NCBI GenBank assembly: GCA_965229005.1
Contig: CBDDIP010000002.1
Location: 310,001-374,000, forward strand
Reading direction: 5' to 3'
DNA: 64,000 bases
Origin: CBDDIP01 sp965229005
GTDB taxonomy: Bacteria > Actinomycetota > Acidimicrobiia > Acidimicrobiales > Ilumatobacteraceae
The position numbers and the translations under genes are program-made. Of this stretch, positions 56,155 to 64,000 are shown piece after piece (positions within the stretch are counted from its first letter, which is position 1; the number at the start of each line of letters is the position of its first letter). The notes under the pieces are model-generated. The model was not told the origin of the DNA and ran no database searches. It worked only from the letters and a program-made list of their open reading frames with translations.

Positions 56155-59100
56155 GTGGACGCACAGGTGACGACACGACCGAGCGTTCGCTCAGGGCTCC
56201 GCCGCGGCGCGTTCGTGTTCGCGTGCGTGATGGCGCTCGCCCTCGTCGACCTCGTGCAGCACGGCACCGACGTGGAGCACTGGGGTCTGTGGAGCGACCT
56301 CTCGCTGATGACCGGCGCGGCGATGGCGTCGTGGTTGCTGGCCAAGCGCTATCGCGAGGAGCGCAAGCTGCTGTGGCTGATGCTCTCGTTCGGCACCGCC
56401 GGGTGGGCGCTCGGGCAGCTGGCCTGGACGGTGCAGGTCCACGCCTTCGGCAACGACACGTGGCCGTCGTGGTCCGGCATCGGCTTCCTGCTGTGGCCGC
56501 TGATGTCGATCAGCGCGGTCTTCGTGCACACCCGCTCGTTCGAGCGCAGCACGAAGATGGTCTTCTTCGTCGAGTCGGCGCTGTTGGCCGTGGCCGTGTG
56601 GTTCACCGTGTGGGAGCTGGTCGTGCGACCGGCCACCGCGTCGTGGTCGCGGTCGGCGGTGGTGCACCTGCTCAGCTTGACGTTCCCGTTGGCCGACATC
56701 CTGATGGCGTCCGTGATGCTGCTGATGCTGCTGGTCGATGTGTCGCAGACCCGCATCGCCTTCTTCCTGTGCGCGGTGTCGTTGGCGGTCGGCGACATCG
56801 TCTTCTGCGCAGTGGCGCCGCGTTCGACCGCGTCCTACCTCGTCGCCTACCCCTTCCTCGCGATGGCCTTCGTCGTGGCCAGCGCTGCCTCGGGGTTGCA
56901 GGGTGGCGGCGCGGTGCGGCCGAGCCGTCGGCGCAAGCTCAACCTGTTCGTGGTCAACATCCCGGTGTTGGTGGCGATCGGCGTGGCCATGTTCCGCTAC
57001 ATCATCCAGAGCCACAAGGCGTCGGTGGTCTCGGCGGTCATCGTCGGCATCACCGGTCTGTTGATCTGCGCCAACCAGCTGGCCTCGTGGTACCGAGCGT
57101 CCGACCTCGCCGGCTCGCTGGAGCACAACGTCGATCGACTCACCGTCGTCGAGGGCGAGCTGCGCGCGTTGCTCGACGACCTGCCGGCCGCGGTGGTCGT
57201 GCTCGACCGCGCCGGCCGCATCCGCGACGCCAACGCGCGTGCGCTCGACATCACCGGCCGCACCAAGGACCAGTTGCTCGGGCGGACGTTCGTGTCGGTG
57301 GTGCCCGAGGAGTACCGCCAGATGCTGGCCGACTCCTACGTCGAGCTGTTCCAGGGCGGCCGGATGATCAACCCGGTGTTCGCCATCCGCCACCCGAACG
57401 GCAACGAGGTGATCCTCGAGGCGGACGTGCACGGCCCGGTGCGCGACCCCAACCGCGTCGTGCTCGCGCTGCGCGACGTCACCTTCCGCAACCAGGAGGC
57501 GGTGAAGCTCGAGCGCGCTCGTGAGCGGTTCCGCATGGCCTTCCACGGCGCGCCGACCGGCATGGCCCTGGCGACATCGGACTCCGCGGTCCTGCTCGAC
57601 GTCAACCAGTCGCTGGCCGACATGCTCGGCTACACGATCGACGAGCTGAAGGGCTTGACCGTCGAGGAGATCACCCATCCGGACGACTGGATGCGCAGCG
57701 ACGGCTTCACGACGAAGTCGGTCGACGGCGTCGACGCCTTCCGGTTGGAGAAGCGGTACGTGCGCCGCGACGGTGGCGTGGTGTGGGCGCGCACCTGGGT
57801 GTCGCTGCTGGACGACGGTGAGGGCGGGTCGATCGCCATCGCTCACGTCGAAGACGTCACGGAGCAGCGCCACAGCAAGGAGCGGCTGGAGTGGGCGGCC
57901 ACCCACGACGAGCTCACCCGGTTGCCGAACCGCTTCCGCTTCCTCGAGCAGCTCGGCTCGCACCTGGAGACCAGCGTGCCCGGCGCGGTCGCCGTGCTGT
58001 TCATCGACATCGACAACTTCAAGGTGATCAACGACAGCCTCGGCCACGGTGTCGGCGACCAGTTGCTTCGCGGCATGAGCGAGCGGCTGCGCGCCGTCGT
58101 GCGCGACCGCGATCTGCTCGGCCGCTTCGGCGGCGACGAGTTCATCGTCATGCTGCGCGACATCGGCATGGCGCTGAGCCCGGTGGAGATCGCCGAGCGT
58201 CTGCGCGCCGAGATCGCGTTGCCGTTGGTGGTCGACGGCGCCGAGCTGTTCGTCACGGCCAGCATCGGCATCGCCGTTGCCGACCGACCTGGCGTCACCA
58301 CGACCGAGCTGCTGCGTGACGCCGACGCGGCGATGTACCGAGCCAAGGCTCGCGGGCGTGATTGCGTCGAGGTGTTCTCACCCGGCTCGCACGACGCCAG
58401 CGTGCTCACCCTGCGCACCACCAACGAACTACGCCGCGGCCTCGAGCGTGGCGAGATCATGCCGTACTACCAACCGATCGTGAACCTCGTCGACGGTCAC
58501 CTCGTCGGCTTCGAGGTGCTCGCCCGGTGGCGCCATCCGGATCGTGGCCTGCTCGGTCCCGAGCAGTTCCTGCCGATGGCCGAGGAGACCGGGTTGATCG
58601 GTGAGGTCGGTGCCACCGTGCTTCGCTCGTCGCTCTCGCAGCTCGGCCTCTGGCGCGAGTCGATGCCGCACTTCGAGCAGCTGTCGATGTCGGTGAACGT
58701 CAGCGTGCGCCAGCTGATGAGCAAGCACCTCCACGAGACCGTCGCCGACGCGCTTGCCGAGACCGGCGTGCCGGCGAACGCGTTGTGGTTGGAGATCACC
58801 GAGACGGCCCTCATGAGCGACGTCAAGCAGGCCACCGTGGCGTTGCGCGAGCTGCGCAACCTCGGCCTGCACCTGGCCGTCGACGACTTCGGCACCGGCT
58901 ACTCGTCGTTGACCTACCTGAAGCGCTTCCCGGTGGAGTCGATCAAGGTCGATCGGTCGTTCGTCAGCGGGCTGGGCATCGACCAGGAGGACACGACGAT
59001 CGTCGAGGCCGTGGTCAAGCTCGGCCACTCACTCGGCCTGCAGGTGGTGGCCGAAGGTGTGGAGACCCCGCTGCAGCTGTCGCGCCTGCGCGAGATCGGC

Positions 59101-59187
59101 TGCGATCGCGGTCAGGGCTACCTGTTCGGCCGCCCCCGTCCCGCCGACCTGATCGCCACCGAGTACGCCCTCACCTCGTCGCCCTGA
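56155..59187 (+). CDS. Membrane PAS-GGDEF-EAL cyclic-di-GMP protein
   Basis: 1010 residues. About nine hydrophobic segments fill residues 15-310. Two PAS domains follow (about 335-445 and 455-570), then GGDEF (about 580-745) with the intact RFGGDEF motif and an RxxD inhibitory site (RDRD) five residues before it. The EAL domain (about 770-1005) reads EVL instead of EAL but keeps EITET, DDFGTGYSSL and AEGVET. It may therefore both make and break cyclic di-GMP. GTG at 56155 follows GGGAGG closely; GTG at 56167 is possible. It stands alone 75 bp after pcnA. Confidence 0.88.
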   Translation: MDAQVTTRPSVRSGLRRGAFVFACVMALALVDLVQHGTDVEHWGLWSDLSLMTGAAMASWLLAKRYREERKLLWLMLSFGTAGWALGQLAWTVQVHAFGNDTWPSWSGIGFLLWPLMSISAVFVHTRSFERSTKMVFFVESALLAVAVWFTVWELVVRPATASWSRSAVVHLLSLTFPLADILMASVMLLMLLVDVSQTRIAFFLCAVSLAVGDIVFCAVAPRSTASYLVAYPFLAMAFVVASAASGLQGGGAVRPSRRRKLNLFVVNIPVLVAIGVAMFRYIIQSHKASVVSAVIVGITGLLICANQLASWYRASDLAGSLEHNVDRLTVVEGELRALLDDLPAAVVVLDRAGRIRDANARALDITGRTKDQLLGRTFVSVVPEEYRQMLADSYVELFQGGRMINPVFAIRHPNGNEVILEADVHGPVRDPNRVVLALRDVTFRNQEAVKLERARERFRMAFHGAPTGMALATSDSAVLLDVNQSLADMLGYTIDELKGLTVEEITHPDDWMRSDGFTTKSVDGVDAFRLEKRYVRRDGGVVWARTWVSLLDDGEGGSIAIAHVEDVTEQRHSKERLEWAATHDELTRLPNRFRFLEQLGSHLETSVPGAVAVLFIDIDNFKVINDSLGHGVGDQLLRGMSERLRAVVRDRDLLGRFGGDEFIVMLRDIGMALSPVEIAERLRAEIALPLVVDGAELFVTASIGIAVADRPGVTTTELLRDADAAMYRAKARGRDCVEVFSPGSHDASVLTLRTTNELRRGLERGEIMPYYQPIVNLVDGHLVGFEVLARWRHPDRGLLGPEQFLPMAEETGLIGEVGATVLRSSLSQLGLWRESMPHFEQLSMSVNVSVRQLMSKHLHETVADALAETGVPANALWLEITETALMSDVKQATVALRELRNLGLHLAVDDFGTGYSSLTYLKRFPVESIKVDRSFVSGLGIDQEDTTIVEAVVKLGHSLGLQVVAEGVETPLQLSRLREIGCDRGQGYLFGRPRPADLIATEYALTSSP

Positions 59188-59255
59188 ATCGCAGACTCGG
59201 GACATCCGCCGACGCATTCCGTCACTCGGTGCCCCCGGAGTGGGCGTTCCGCGAG

Positions 59256-59837
59256 CTACACGCCTTGCTTGCGCGCTCGCAGGAGGAGGACGCTGGGGAC
59301 GAGGGGGTCGCGCTGGCGACGGTCGGGCAGCTCGTGGATCACGTCGAGGCGGAAGTTCGACCGCTCGAAGGCCATGTACAGCTCGGCGATGCCGCCGCGC
59401 TGGCCGTACGGACGGCGCACGTTCGGGTCGCCCGGGTCGAACATCGCCGCCACCGGGTGGGTCATCGAGACGACGAACGAGGCGCCCGGCTTGAGCACGC
59501 GGTGCACCTGGCGCAGCAGCCGGGGCAGGTCGTCGGTGGGGCTCATCGTCTGCGCGGCCAGCACGAGGTCGACGGACGCGCTGGTGACGAAGCCGAGATC
59601 GGCAAGTTCGCCGAGGTGGCACTCGACTCGCGTCTCGTTGCGCTGGGCGTCGTCGCGCATGGCGGCGATGCGCTCGGCCGACGGATCGACGACGATGGCC
59701 TTCGCGCCGGCGAGGGCGAAGGCGACCGCGTTGGGGTTGGGCGCGATGCCCAGCTCGATGACGCGCTTGCCATTGACGTCGCCGCACAGGCGCAGTTCGT
59801 TGTCGTCGGCGACGTTGGCGCCGAACCAGATGCTCAT
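59256..59837 (-). CDS. SAM-dependent class I methyltransferase
   Basis: 193 residues. GKRVIELGIAPNPNAVAFALAGAKAIVVDPSAERI gives motif I and the acidic end of strand 2; the loop is ELGIAP, not the usual GxGxG. Later motifs are DLVLAAQTM and LRQVHRVLKPGASFVVSMTHP. Small, without a substrate domain, so the methyl acceptor is unknown. ATG at 59837 is used. It diverges from the DUF5318 gene across a 61-bp gap. Confidence 0.78.
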   Translation of the reverse strand: MSIWFGANVADDNELRLCGDVNGKRVIELGIAPNPNAVAFALAGAKAIVVDPSAERIAAMRDDAQRNETRVECHLGELADLGFVTSASVDLVLAAQTMSPTDDLPRLLRQVHRVLKPGASFVVSMTHPVAAMFDPGDPNVRRPYGQRGGIAELYMAFERSNFRLDVIHELPDRRQRDPLVPSVLLLRARKQGV

Positions 59838-59898
59838 GGCGTCCAAGTGTGGCCGCAGCGGCGCTCGCGGTGGCGGACCGTCTGTAGCCTTGCCGCAC

Positions 59899-60312
59899 AT
59901 GTCGTTCGGTGTCGGCTCGCTGCGTGGTGGCTCCGGCGGTGCGGTGGTGGACCACCGTCTCGCTCGCCAGCACTTGATCAACGAGTACCGCCGCGGCCGG
60001 CTCCGTCAGGACCAGGTGTGCGATGCCCATCCCGAGCTCATCCGTGCTGCTCGCAACGTCGGCTCGCCGGCCTCGAACAAGTGCCCGATCTGCCAGGAAC
60101 CACACCTGCACCTCGTCACCTACGTGTTCGGACCGCGGTTGCCATCGCACGGCCGTTGCGTCAGCACGGCCAAGGACCTGGCCAAGCTCGACGGTCGCAC
60201 CGACGAGCTGACCGCCTACGTGGTCGAGGCCTGCACGTCGTGCAAGTGGCACCACCTGCTGCGCGTGCTGCCGGTGGGTGGGCGCAAGCCCAAGGCGCGC
60301 GCCACCTCCTGA
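59899..60312 (+). CDS. DUF5318 zinc-ribbon-like protein
   Basis: 137 residues. Basic, with Cys pairs KCPICQEPHLHLVTYVFGP and EACTSCKWHHLLRVLP that should hold one zinc. The pattern matches DUF5318; its homologue Rv0049 in M. tuberculosis also lies a few genes upstream of rpsF. Function unknown; a nucleic-acid-binding role is possible from the ribbon and basic C terminus. Confidence 0.82.
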   Translation: MSFGVGSLRGGSGGAVVDHRLARQHLINEYRRGRLRQDQVCDAHPELIRAARNVGSPASNKCPICQEPHLHLVTYVFGPRLPSHGRCVSTAKDLAKLDGRTDELTAYVVEACTSCKWHHLLRVLPVGGRKPKARATS

Positions 60313-60327
60313 CCCGGGCCGAGACGG

Positions 60328-60519
60328 TCAGTCCTCGACGGGTTCGTGCGGGTAGCTGGCCAGGCAGGCGAAGCACCACTGCTCGATCTCGTCGAGCACG
60401 GTCTCGCGGGTCTCGGTGATGTCGGGGAAGATCGGGTCGGGCGGGGTGACGTAGACGCGCCGCACGCGCCAGACCGTCTCCTCGTCGCTGCCGCAGCTCT
60501 CGCAGGTCTGGGTGTTCAT
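60328..60519 (-). CDS. Small zinc-ribbon protein
   Basis: 63 residues with CESCGS (about 6-9) and CFAC (about 49-52), an interrupted zinc ribbon with an intervening 40-residue strand-rich part. Acidic. Clear ATG at 60519. It resembles hypothetical actinobacterial zinc-finger proteins; function unknown. Confidence 0.72.
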   Translation of the reverse strand: MNTQTCESCGSDEETVWRVRRVYVTPPDPIFPDITETRETVLDEIEQWCFACLASYPHEPVED

Positions 60520-60532
60520 CGGACCAGCACCA

Positions 60533-61105
60533 TCAGAACGGGCTGAAGCCCAGGCGGTTGCGCAGTGACGTGGCCTCGCCGGCGTGGGTGTGACCGTGGC
60601 CGATGACGGGCCACTGGACCAACCACCACACGGCCTTGTCGCTCCACATCGAGTGCAGCCAGTCGAGCTCGTCGGCAGGTAGATCGGCCAGTTGGCTCAG
60701 GCGACGGCTGGTGTCGGGCACGGTGTCGAGGGCCAGCGACCCGACTCGCTCGACCCACTCCGCCGTGCCGGCGAACACCGCGGTGACGTAGTTCAGCAGC
60801 GGGTCGGGGGCGAGGCGTCCGGACACGGCGGGGTCGTCACGCTCGGGCAGGCCGGCCCAGGCCCGTGCGTCGTCGAGCCCCAGCGATTGGCGATGTGCGG
60901 CGAACAACGGCGGCTTGTTTCGGATGGCCGTGTTGACGGCCAGGTCCTGGTGACGGGCGAGGTGCAGCAGCAGGTGGTTGATGGTGGAGCCGCCGCCGTC
61001 GACCGGGGTGCTCCAGTGCTCGGCCGGCACCCGGTTGACCACGCCCTCGAAGAGCTTGCCGCGCAGGCTGGCCAGGTCGGCGTTCATCCAGCTGTGCAGA
61101 TCCAC
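60533..61105 (-). CDS. DinB-like four-helix protein
   Basis: 190 residues from GTG 61105 (ATG at 61087 is an alternative). The first helix carries LRGKLFEGVVNRVPAEHW, followed by STINHLLLHLARHQDLAVNTAI with the first metal-type His residues, and QWPVIGHGHTHAGEATSLRNRLG with the later His in the usual DinB positions. Many actinobacterial members are mycothiol-dependent transferases. No partner gene nearby. Confidence 0.8.
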   Translation of the reverse strand: MDLHSWMNADLASLRGKLFEGVVNRVPAEHWSTPVDGGGSTINHLLLHLARHQDLAVNTAIRNKPPLFAAHRQSLGLDDARAWAGLPERDDPAVSGRLAPDPLLNYVTAVFAGTAEWVERVGSLALDTVPDTSRRLSQLADLPADELDWLHSMWSDKAVWWLVQWPVIGHGHTHAGEATSLRNRLGFSPF

Positions 61106-61256
61106 AGCGCGAACGTAGCTTTCGGGCACCGTGCTTGCAGGCTCGTCGATCCGGACTGCTCGAACTCTGGCATCGCCGGTCACGAGGTGAGCACGACCCG
61201 GCTGCCTTGTCACACCTCTCTGTCATGCTCCTCGCATGGTCTTGCCAGCGCCCCTG

Positions 61257-61336
61257 TACACTCGCCCGGTCATATTGGCCCTGCCCCAGCACGGGGCCCC
61301 GGGGATGCCCCGGGTCCGAAGGGAGGTAGTACACGC
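61257..61336 (+). promoter_or_regulatory. rpsF promoter -10 and possible S6 leader
   Basis: TACACT at 61257-61262 is a fair -10 element. Downstream, two GC-rich hairpins can form: GCCCC/GGGGC around AGCAC (about 61283-61297) and CCCGGGG/CCCCGGG around AT (about 61298-61314), followed by TCCGAAGGGAGG, the ribosome site. Operons starting with rpsF are often controlled by S6:S18 binding to a leader hairpin with a CCG bulge. This leader could be such an element, but I cannot fit the consensus with certainty. Confidence 0.35.
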
Positions 61337-61669
61337 ATGACGCGTGCGTACGAACTGATGGTCATCCTCGATGGTGACCTCGAAGACACGGCTGCACAGG
61401 CCTGGGTGAAGTCGCTCAGCGACAGCATCACCAAGGCCGGCGGATCGATCCACGGCAAGCCGGATTGGTGGGGACGTCGCCAGTACGCCTACCCGATCAA
61501 CAAGAAGGAATACGGCTACTACGTCGTGTTCAACCTGCTGGCCTCCGGTGGCGCGCTCGACGAGTTCGAGCGGACGCTGCGCATCGCGGACGACATCGTT
61601 CGCCACAAGCTCATCCGCTTGCCCGATGCCGAGGCTGCTCGCCGCGGTCTGGCCGGCGCGGCAGCCTGA
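61337..61669 (+). CDS. rpsF: 30S ribosomal protein bS6
   Basis: 110 residues. RAYELMVILDGDLED at the start and WWGRRQYAYPINKKEYGYYVVF in the middle are the family signature. Pairs with S18 on the platform of the small subunit. First gene of rpsF-ssb-rpsR-rplI. Ribosome site GGGAGG at 61321-61326. Confidence 0.97.
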   Translation: MTRAYELMVILDGDLEDTAAQAWVKSLSDSITKAGGSIHGKPDWWGRRQYAYPINKKEYGYYVVFNLLASGGALDEFERTLRIADDIVRHKLIRLPDAEAARRGLAGAAA

Positions 61670-61700
61670 CCGGCTGCCCTTCTCCACCAGGAGGCACACC

Positions 61701-62168
61701 ATGGCCGACAACTCCGTCACCCTCGTAGGCAACCTCACCCGCGATCCCGAACTGCGCTTCACGCAGGGCGGCCGCGGGGTGGCCAGCTTCGGTCTCGCCG
61801 TCAGCCGCCGTTACCAGGTCAACGGCGAATGGCAGGAGCAGACCTCGTTCTTCAACGTGGTCGCCTGGGGCTCGCTCGGTGAGAACGCTGCGGCGTCGCT
61901 CAACAAGGGCACCCGCATCGTCGTCACCGGCCGGCTCGAGCAGCGCAGCTACGAAACCCAGCAGGGTGAGAAGCGCAGCGTGGTCGAGGTCAACGCCGAT
62001 GAGATCGGCCCGTCCCTGCGTTGGGCCCGCGCCGAGATCGAGCGTGTCGCTCGTACCGATGGCGGTGGCGACAACACCGGCGGCGGTGGCAGCTCCAGTG
62101 GTGGTAGCGGCGGCGGCAGCGCTCCGCGCAACCCCGATCCCGTGTACGGCGACGAAGAGCCGTTCTGA
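61701..62168 (+). CDS. ssb: Single-stranded DNA-binding protein
   Basis: 155 residues. An OB fold with NSVTLVGNLTRDPELRFTQGG, FFNVVAWGSLGENAA and KGTRIVVTGRLEQRSY is followed by a Gly/Ser-rich disordered tail and the acidic tip YGDEEPF (the partner-docking end, normally DDDIPF; here DEEPF). ATG with AGGAGG close upstream. Cotranscribed with ribosomal genes as usual. Confidence 0.97.
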   Translation: MADNSVTLVGNLTRDPELRFTQGGRGVASFGLAVSRRYQVNGEWQEQTSFFNVVAWGSLGENAAASLNKGTRIVVTGRLEQRSYETQQGEKRSVVEVNADEIGPSLRWARAEIERVARTDGGGDNTGGGGSSSGGSGGGSAPRNPDPVYGDEEPF

Positions 62169-62219
62169 TCCAGTCGATCCGTTCGATCCAATTTTGATGT
62201 TCCGAGAAGGACCCCAGCG

Positions 62220-62627
62220 ATGACCAGCAAGAAGAACCGGGCCAGGGCGCCCAAAGAGACCAACCCGAAGAAGTTCAAGAAGAAGACGAGCATCCTTGTC
62301 ACCGACAAGGTCGAGTACGTCGACTACAAGGACGTCAACCTCCTCACCCGCTTCGTGAGCGACCGCTCCAAGATCCGCAACCGTCGGGTCACGGGCAACA
62401 GCGTCCAGCAGCAGCGTGACATCGCCAACGCGGTGAAGAACGCTCGCGAGATGGCCCTGATCCCGTACGCCAAGCGCGTCTCGCAGGCTCGCACCGGCCG
62501 TCCGCCGCGCGACGGCGACGGTGGCGGCCGTGGCCGCGACCGCGAGGCAAACGTCGAGGCCGTCGACCAGGTCGTCGATCAGGTCGAGACCGATGGTGCC
62601 GACGACGCCGTGGAAGTGGAGGCCTGA
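62220..62627 (+). CDS. rpsR: 30S ribosomal protein bS18, with acidic C-terminal extension
   Basis: 135 residues, far longer than the usual 75-90. The core (YVDYKDVNLLTRFVSDRSKIRNRRVTGNS, QRDIANAVKNAREMALIPY) spans about 33-83. An N-terminal extension is Lys-rich and the C-terminal 45 residues are Gly/Arg- then Asp/Glu/Val-rich (RDREANVEAVDQVVDQVETD). The core is normal; the tail's role is unknown. Confidence 0.93.
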   Translation: MTSKKNRARAPKETNPKKFKKKTSILVTDKVEYVDYKDVNLLTRFVSDRSKIRNRRVTGNSVQQQRDIANAVKNAREMALIPYAKRVSQARTGRPPRDGDGGGRGRDREANVEAVDQVVDQVETDGADDAVEVEA

Positions 62628-62629
62628 CC

Positions 62630-63073
62630 GTGAAGATCATCCTCCGTGCCGACCTCAAGGGTCTCGGCAAGCGCGGCGACATCGTCGAGGTCAGTGACGG
62701 CCACGCCCGCAACTACCTGCTCCCGCAGGACAAGGCGATGAAGGCGTCCGATGGCGCCGTGTCGCAGGCCAAGGCCATGCGTCGCTCCCGCGACCTGCGC
62801 GATGCGCACGACCGTGAGAGCGCCCAGACCGTTGCCTCGGCGCTCGTCGCCAAGGTGATCTCGATCACGGCCAAGGCCGGCTCGGGCGATCGCCTGTTCG
62901 GCTCGGTCACCACGTCCGACGTCGCCGCCGCGATCGAGGCCCAGACGGGCATCGTGCTCGACCGCAAGAAGCTCCACATGGAGCCCGTCAAGTCGCTCGG
63001 CCAGCACTCGCTGACGGCCAAGTTGCACAACGACGTCGAGTTCCCGATCACCATCGAGGTCGTCGCCAAGTAG
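62630..63073 (+). CDS. rplI: 50S ribosomal protein bL9
   Basis: 147 residues. N-terminal MKIILRADLKGLGKRGDIVEVSDGHARNYLLPQ, the rRNA-binding domain, then the long connecting helix and the C-terminal domain (GDRLFGSVTTSDVAAAIEAQTG). The start is GTG at 62630 (two bases after the rpsR stop). It ends the ribosomal operon. Confidence 0.97.
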   Translation: MKIILRADLKGLGKRGDIVEVSDGHARNYLLPQDKAMKASDGAVSQAKAMRRSRDLRDAHDRESAQTVASALVAKVISITAKAGSGDRLFGSVTTSDVAAAIEAQTGIVLDRKKLHMEPVKSLGQHSLTAKLHNDVEFPITIEVVAK

Positions 63074-63294
63074 GCGTCCCTCCCCGGTCGTCCACTTGAC
63101 GGTCCGGTTACAACGCACTTTTCGCACAGCGTTGTCCACAGGCCACTTCGGCCTTGTTTCGACGCGGGTTCGCCAACCGTCGATCGCGCCTCGTCCCTGG
63201 GCGGGGGGAAGTTCTCCACAGGCGCGCCCACAGGCAAGTCACAGGTTGACCCCCCTTACGCTCCACAGGGCGTGTCCGCGAAGGTAGGAGCTTC
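63074..63294. promoter_or_regulatory. rplI-dnaB spacer with DnaA box
   Basis: 221 bp without a gene. A perfect DnaA box TTGTCCACA is at 63132-63140. Partial boxes CTCCACAGG at about 63213-63221 and 63261-63269 follow, with further CCACAGG-type sequences. The dnaB ribosome site GGTAGGAG lies at 63283-63290. DnaA control of dnaB is plausible but unproven. Confidence 0.5.
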
Positions 63295-64000
63295 ATGGCC
63301 GCTGACCCCCGAGACCGCCCCCCGCAACGACGGGCCGACGGTCGGGTCCCTCCCCACAACTTGAGTGCCGAGGAGAGCTTGCTCGGCGCGCTGCTGCTGT
63401 CTCGCGACGTGGTCGGCCAGGTCGCCGAGCTCGGCGTGCAGGTCGAGCACTTCTACAAGCCGGCTCACCAGCACGTGTACGCGGCCATCCGCGGCCTGAT
63501 GAGCACCGGTCAGCCGATCGACGCGGTCACCGTTGCCGACGAGCTGCGTCGCAACGGCCTGCTCGAGGAGATCGGTGGCGCGGCGCTGCTGATCGAGCTG
63601 CAGAACGCCACCCCGGCGATCTCCAACGCCGGCCGCTACGCCAAGATCGTCCAGGACACCGCCGTCCTGCGGCGGCTGATCGGCGTGGCCAGCGAGATCG
63701 CCGAGATCGCCTACCTGGAGCCCGACGACGTCACCAAGGCCCTCGACGAGGCCGAGACCAAGGTCTTCGAGGTCGCCGAGGACCGCATCGTCGATTCGAC
63801 CAAGCCGTTGTCCGAGCTGCTGCCGATCGCCATGGACAAGCTGGCCGAGACCTTCGAACGCGGCGACATCATCACCGGCATCCCCACCGGGCTCTACGAC
63901 CTCGACGAGATCCTCTCCGGGTTGCAGCCGTCGACGCTGAACATCGTCGGCGCCCGCCCGGCCATGGGCAAGAGCGCCCTCGGCCTCGGCATCGCGACGC
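63295..64000 (+). CDS. dnaB: Replicative DNA helicase DnaB (5' part)
   Basis: First 235 codons; the gene runs off the window. The N-terminal domain begins PPHNLSAEESLLGALLLSRD and contains VEHFYKPAHQHVYAAIRGL and GQPIDAVTVADELRR. The linker helix is followed by the RecA-like domain start ITGIPTGLYDLDEILSGLQPSTLNIVGARPAMGKSALG, whose Walker A is GARPAMGKS. DnaB unwinds DNA at the fork and is probably loaded by the DciA encoded at 32861-33181. The usual intein site in this gene (the Walker A) is uninterrupted as far as seen. Confidence 0.95.
   Translation, partial: MAADPRDRPPQRRADGRVPPHNLSAEESLLGALLLSRDVVGQVAELGVQVEHFYKPAHQHVYAAIRGLMSTGQPIDAVTVADELRRNGLLEEIGGAALLIELQNATPAISNAGRYAKIVQDTAVLRRLIGVASEIAEIAYLEPDDVTKALDEAETKVFEVAEDRIVDSTKPLSELLPIAMDKLAETFERGDIITGIPTGLYDLDEILSGLQPSTLNIVGARPAMGKSALGLGIAT

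Overview
This window is the chromosome replication-origin region of a high-GC actinomycete. The order of the core genes (DUF6049 gene, sigma and anti-sigma genes, trxB, trxA, cwlM facing parB-parA-rsmG-jag-yidC-yidD-rnpA-rpmH, then dnaA-dnaN-recF-dciA-gyrB-gyrA, a DUF3566 gene and tRNA-Ile) matches the arrangement known from Mycobacterium and relatives. Small actinobacterial families (DUF5318, DUF6049, DUF3566, DinB-type proteins) agree with this. Placing it near Acidimicrobiia is an inference from gene content and style, not a proven identification.

Layout. 1-6.6 kb: a 53-bp tandem repeat, then assorted metabolic genes (flavoprotein reductase, class III aminotransferase, AlkB-like oxygenase, TrmH-type RNA methylase, VOC protein). 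A tRNA-Ala(TGC) follows, with a decayed copy of itself about 1.1 kb away. 6.7-24.8 kb: an accessory block lying between tRNA-Ala and tRNA-Ile, which are normally neighbours in this region. It holds a luciferase-like monooxygenase and a complete ABC importer operon ending in an unusual gene that joins an Hsp70 ATPase domain to an extracellular solute-binding domain through a membrane helix. It also has hydrolases, a deacylase, a molybdopterin oxidoreductase, an MFS carrier, and an MgtE-N/CBS protein coupled to a DUF1003 protein. 25-43.8 kb: the replication core. gyrA carries a 425-residue LAGLIDADG intein exactly at the catalytic tyrosine. oriC is most likely the dnaA-dnaN spacer, and three parS sites lie in a long gene-free stretch before parA. 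43.8-56 kb: an envelope and redox block (cwlM-like, trxA, trxB, sigma/anti-sigma, a Ser/Thr kinase with a discoidin-like extracellular domain, DegV, DUF6049, GNAT), then a histone-deacetylase-like gene and a tRNA nucleotidyltransferase gene. 56-64 kb: a GGDEF/EAL protein, small genes, then rpsF-ssb-rpsR-rplI and the start of dnaB.

Most genes left of oriC point left and those just right of it (rpmH to parB) point right, as expected for bidirectional replication. Genes are packed tightly, and many neighbours share a start/stop overlap of the type NTGA, apparently including two with a CTG start.

Most interesting candidates: the Hsp70-membrane helix-binding protein fusion in its cognate ABC operon; an apparently active kinase/discoidin protein where MurJ (MviN) is expected; the split and partly duplicated tRNA-Ala locus; interlocked inverted repeats upstream of gyrB; and the extended parS repeat array.
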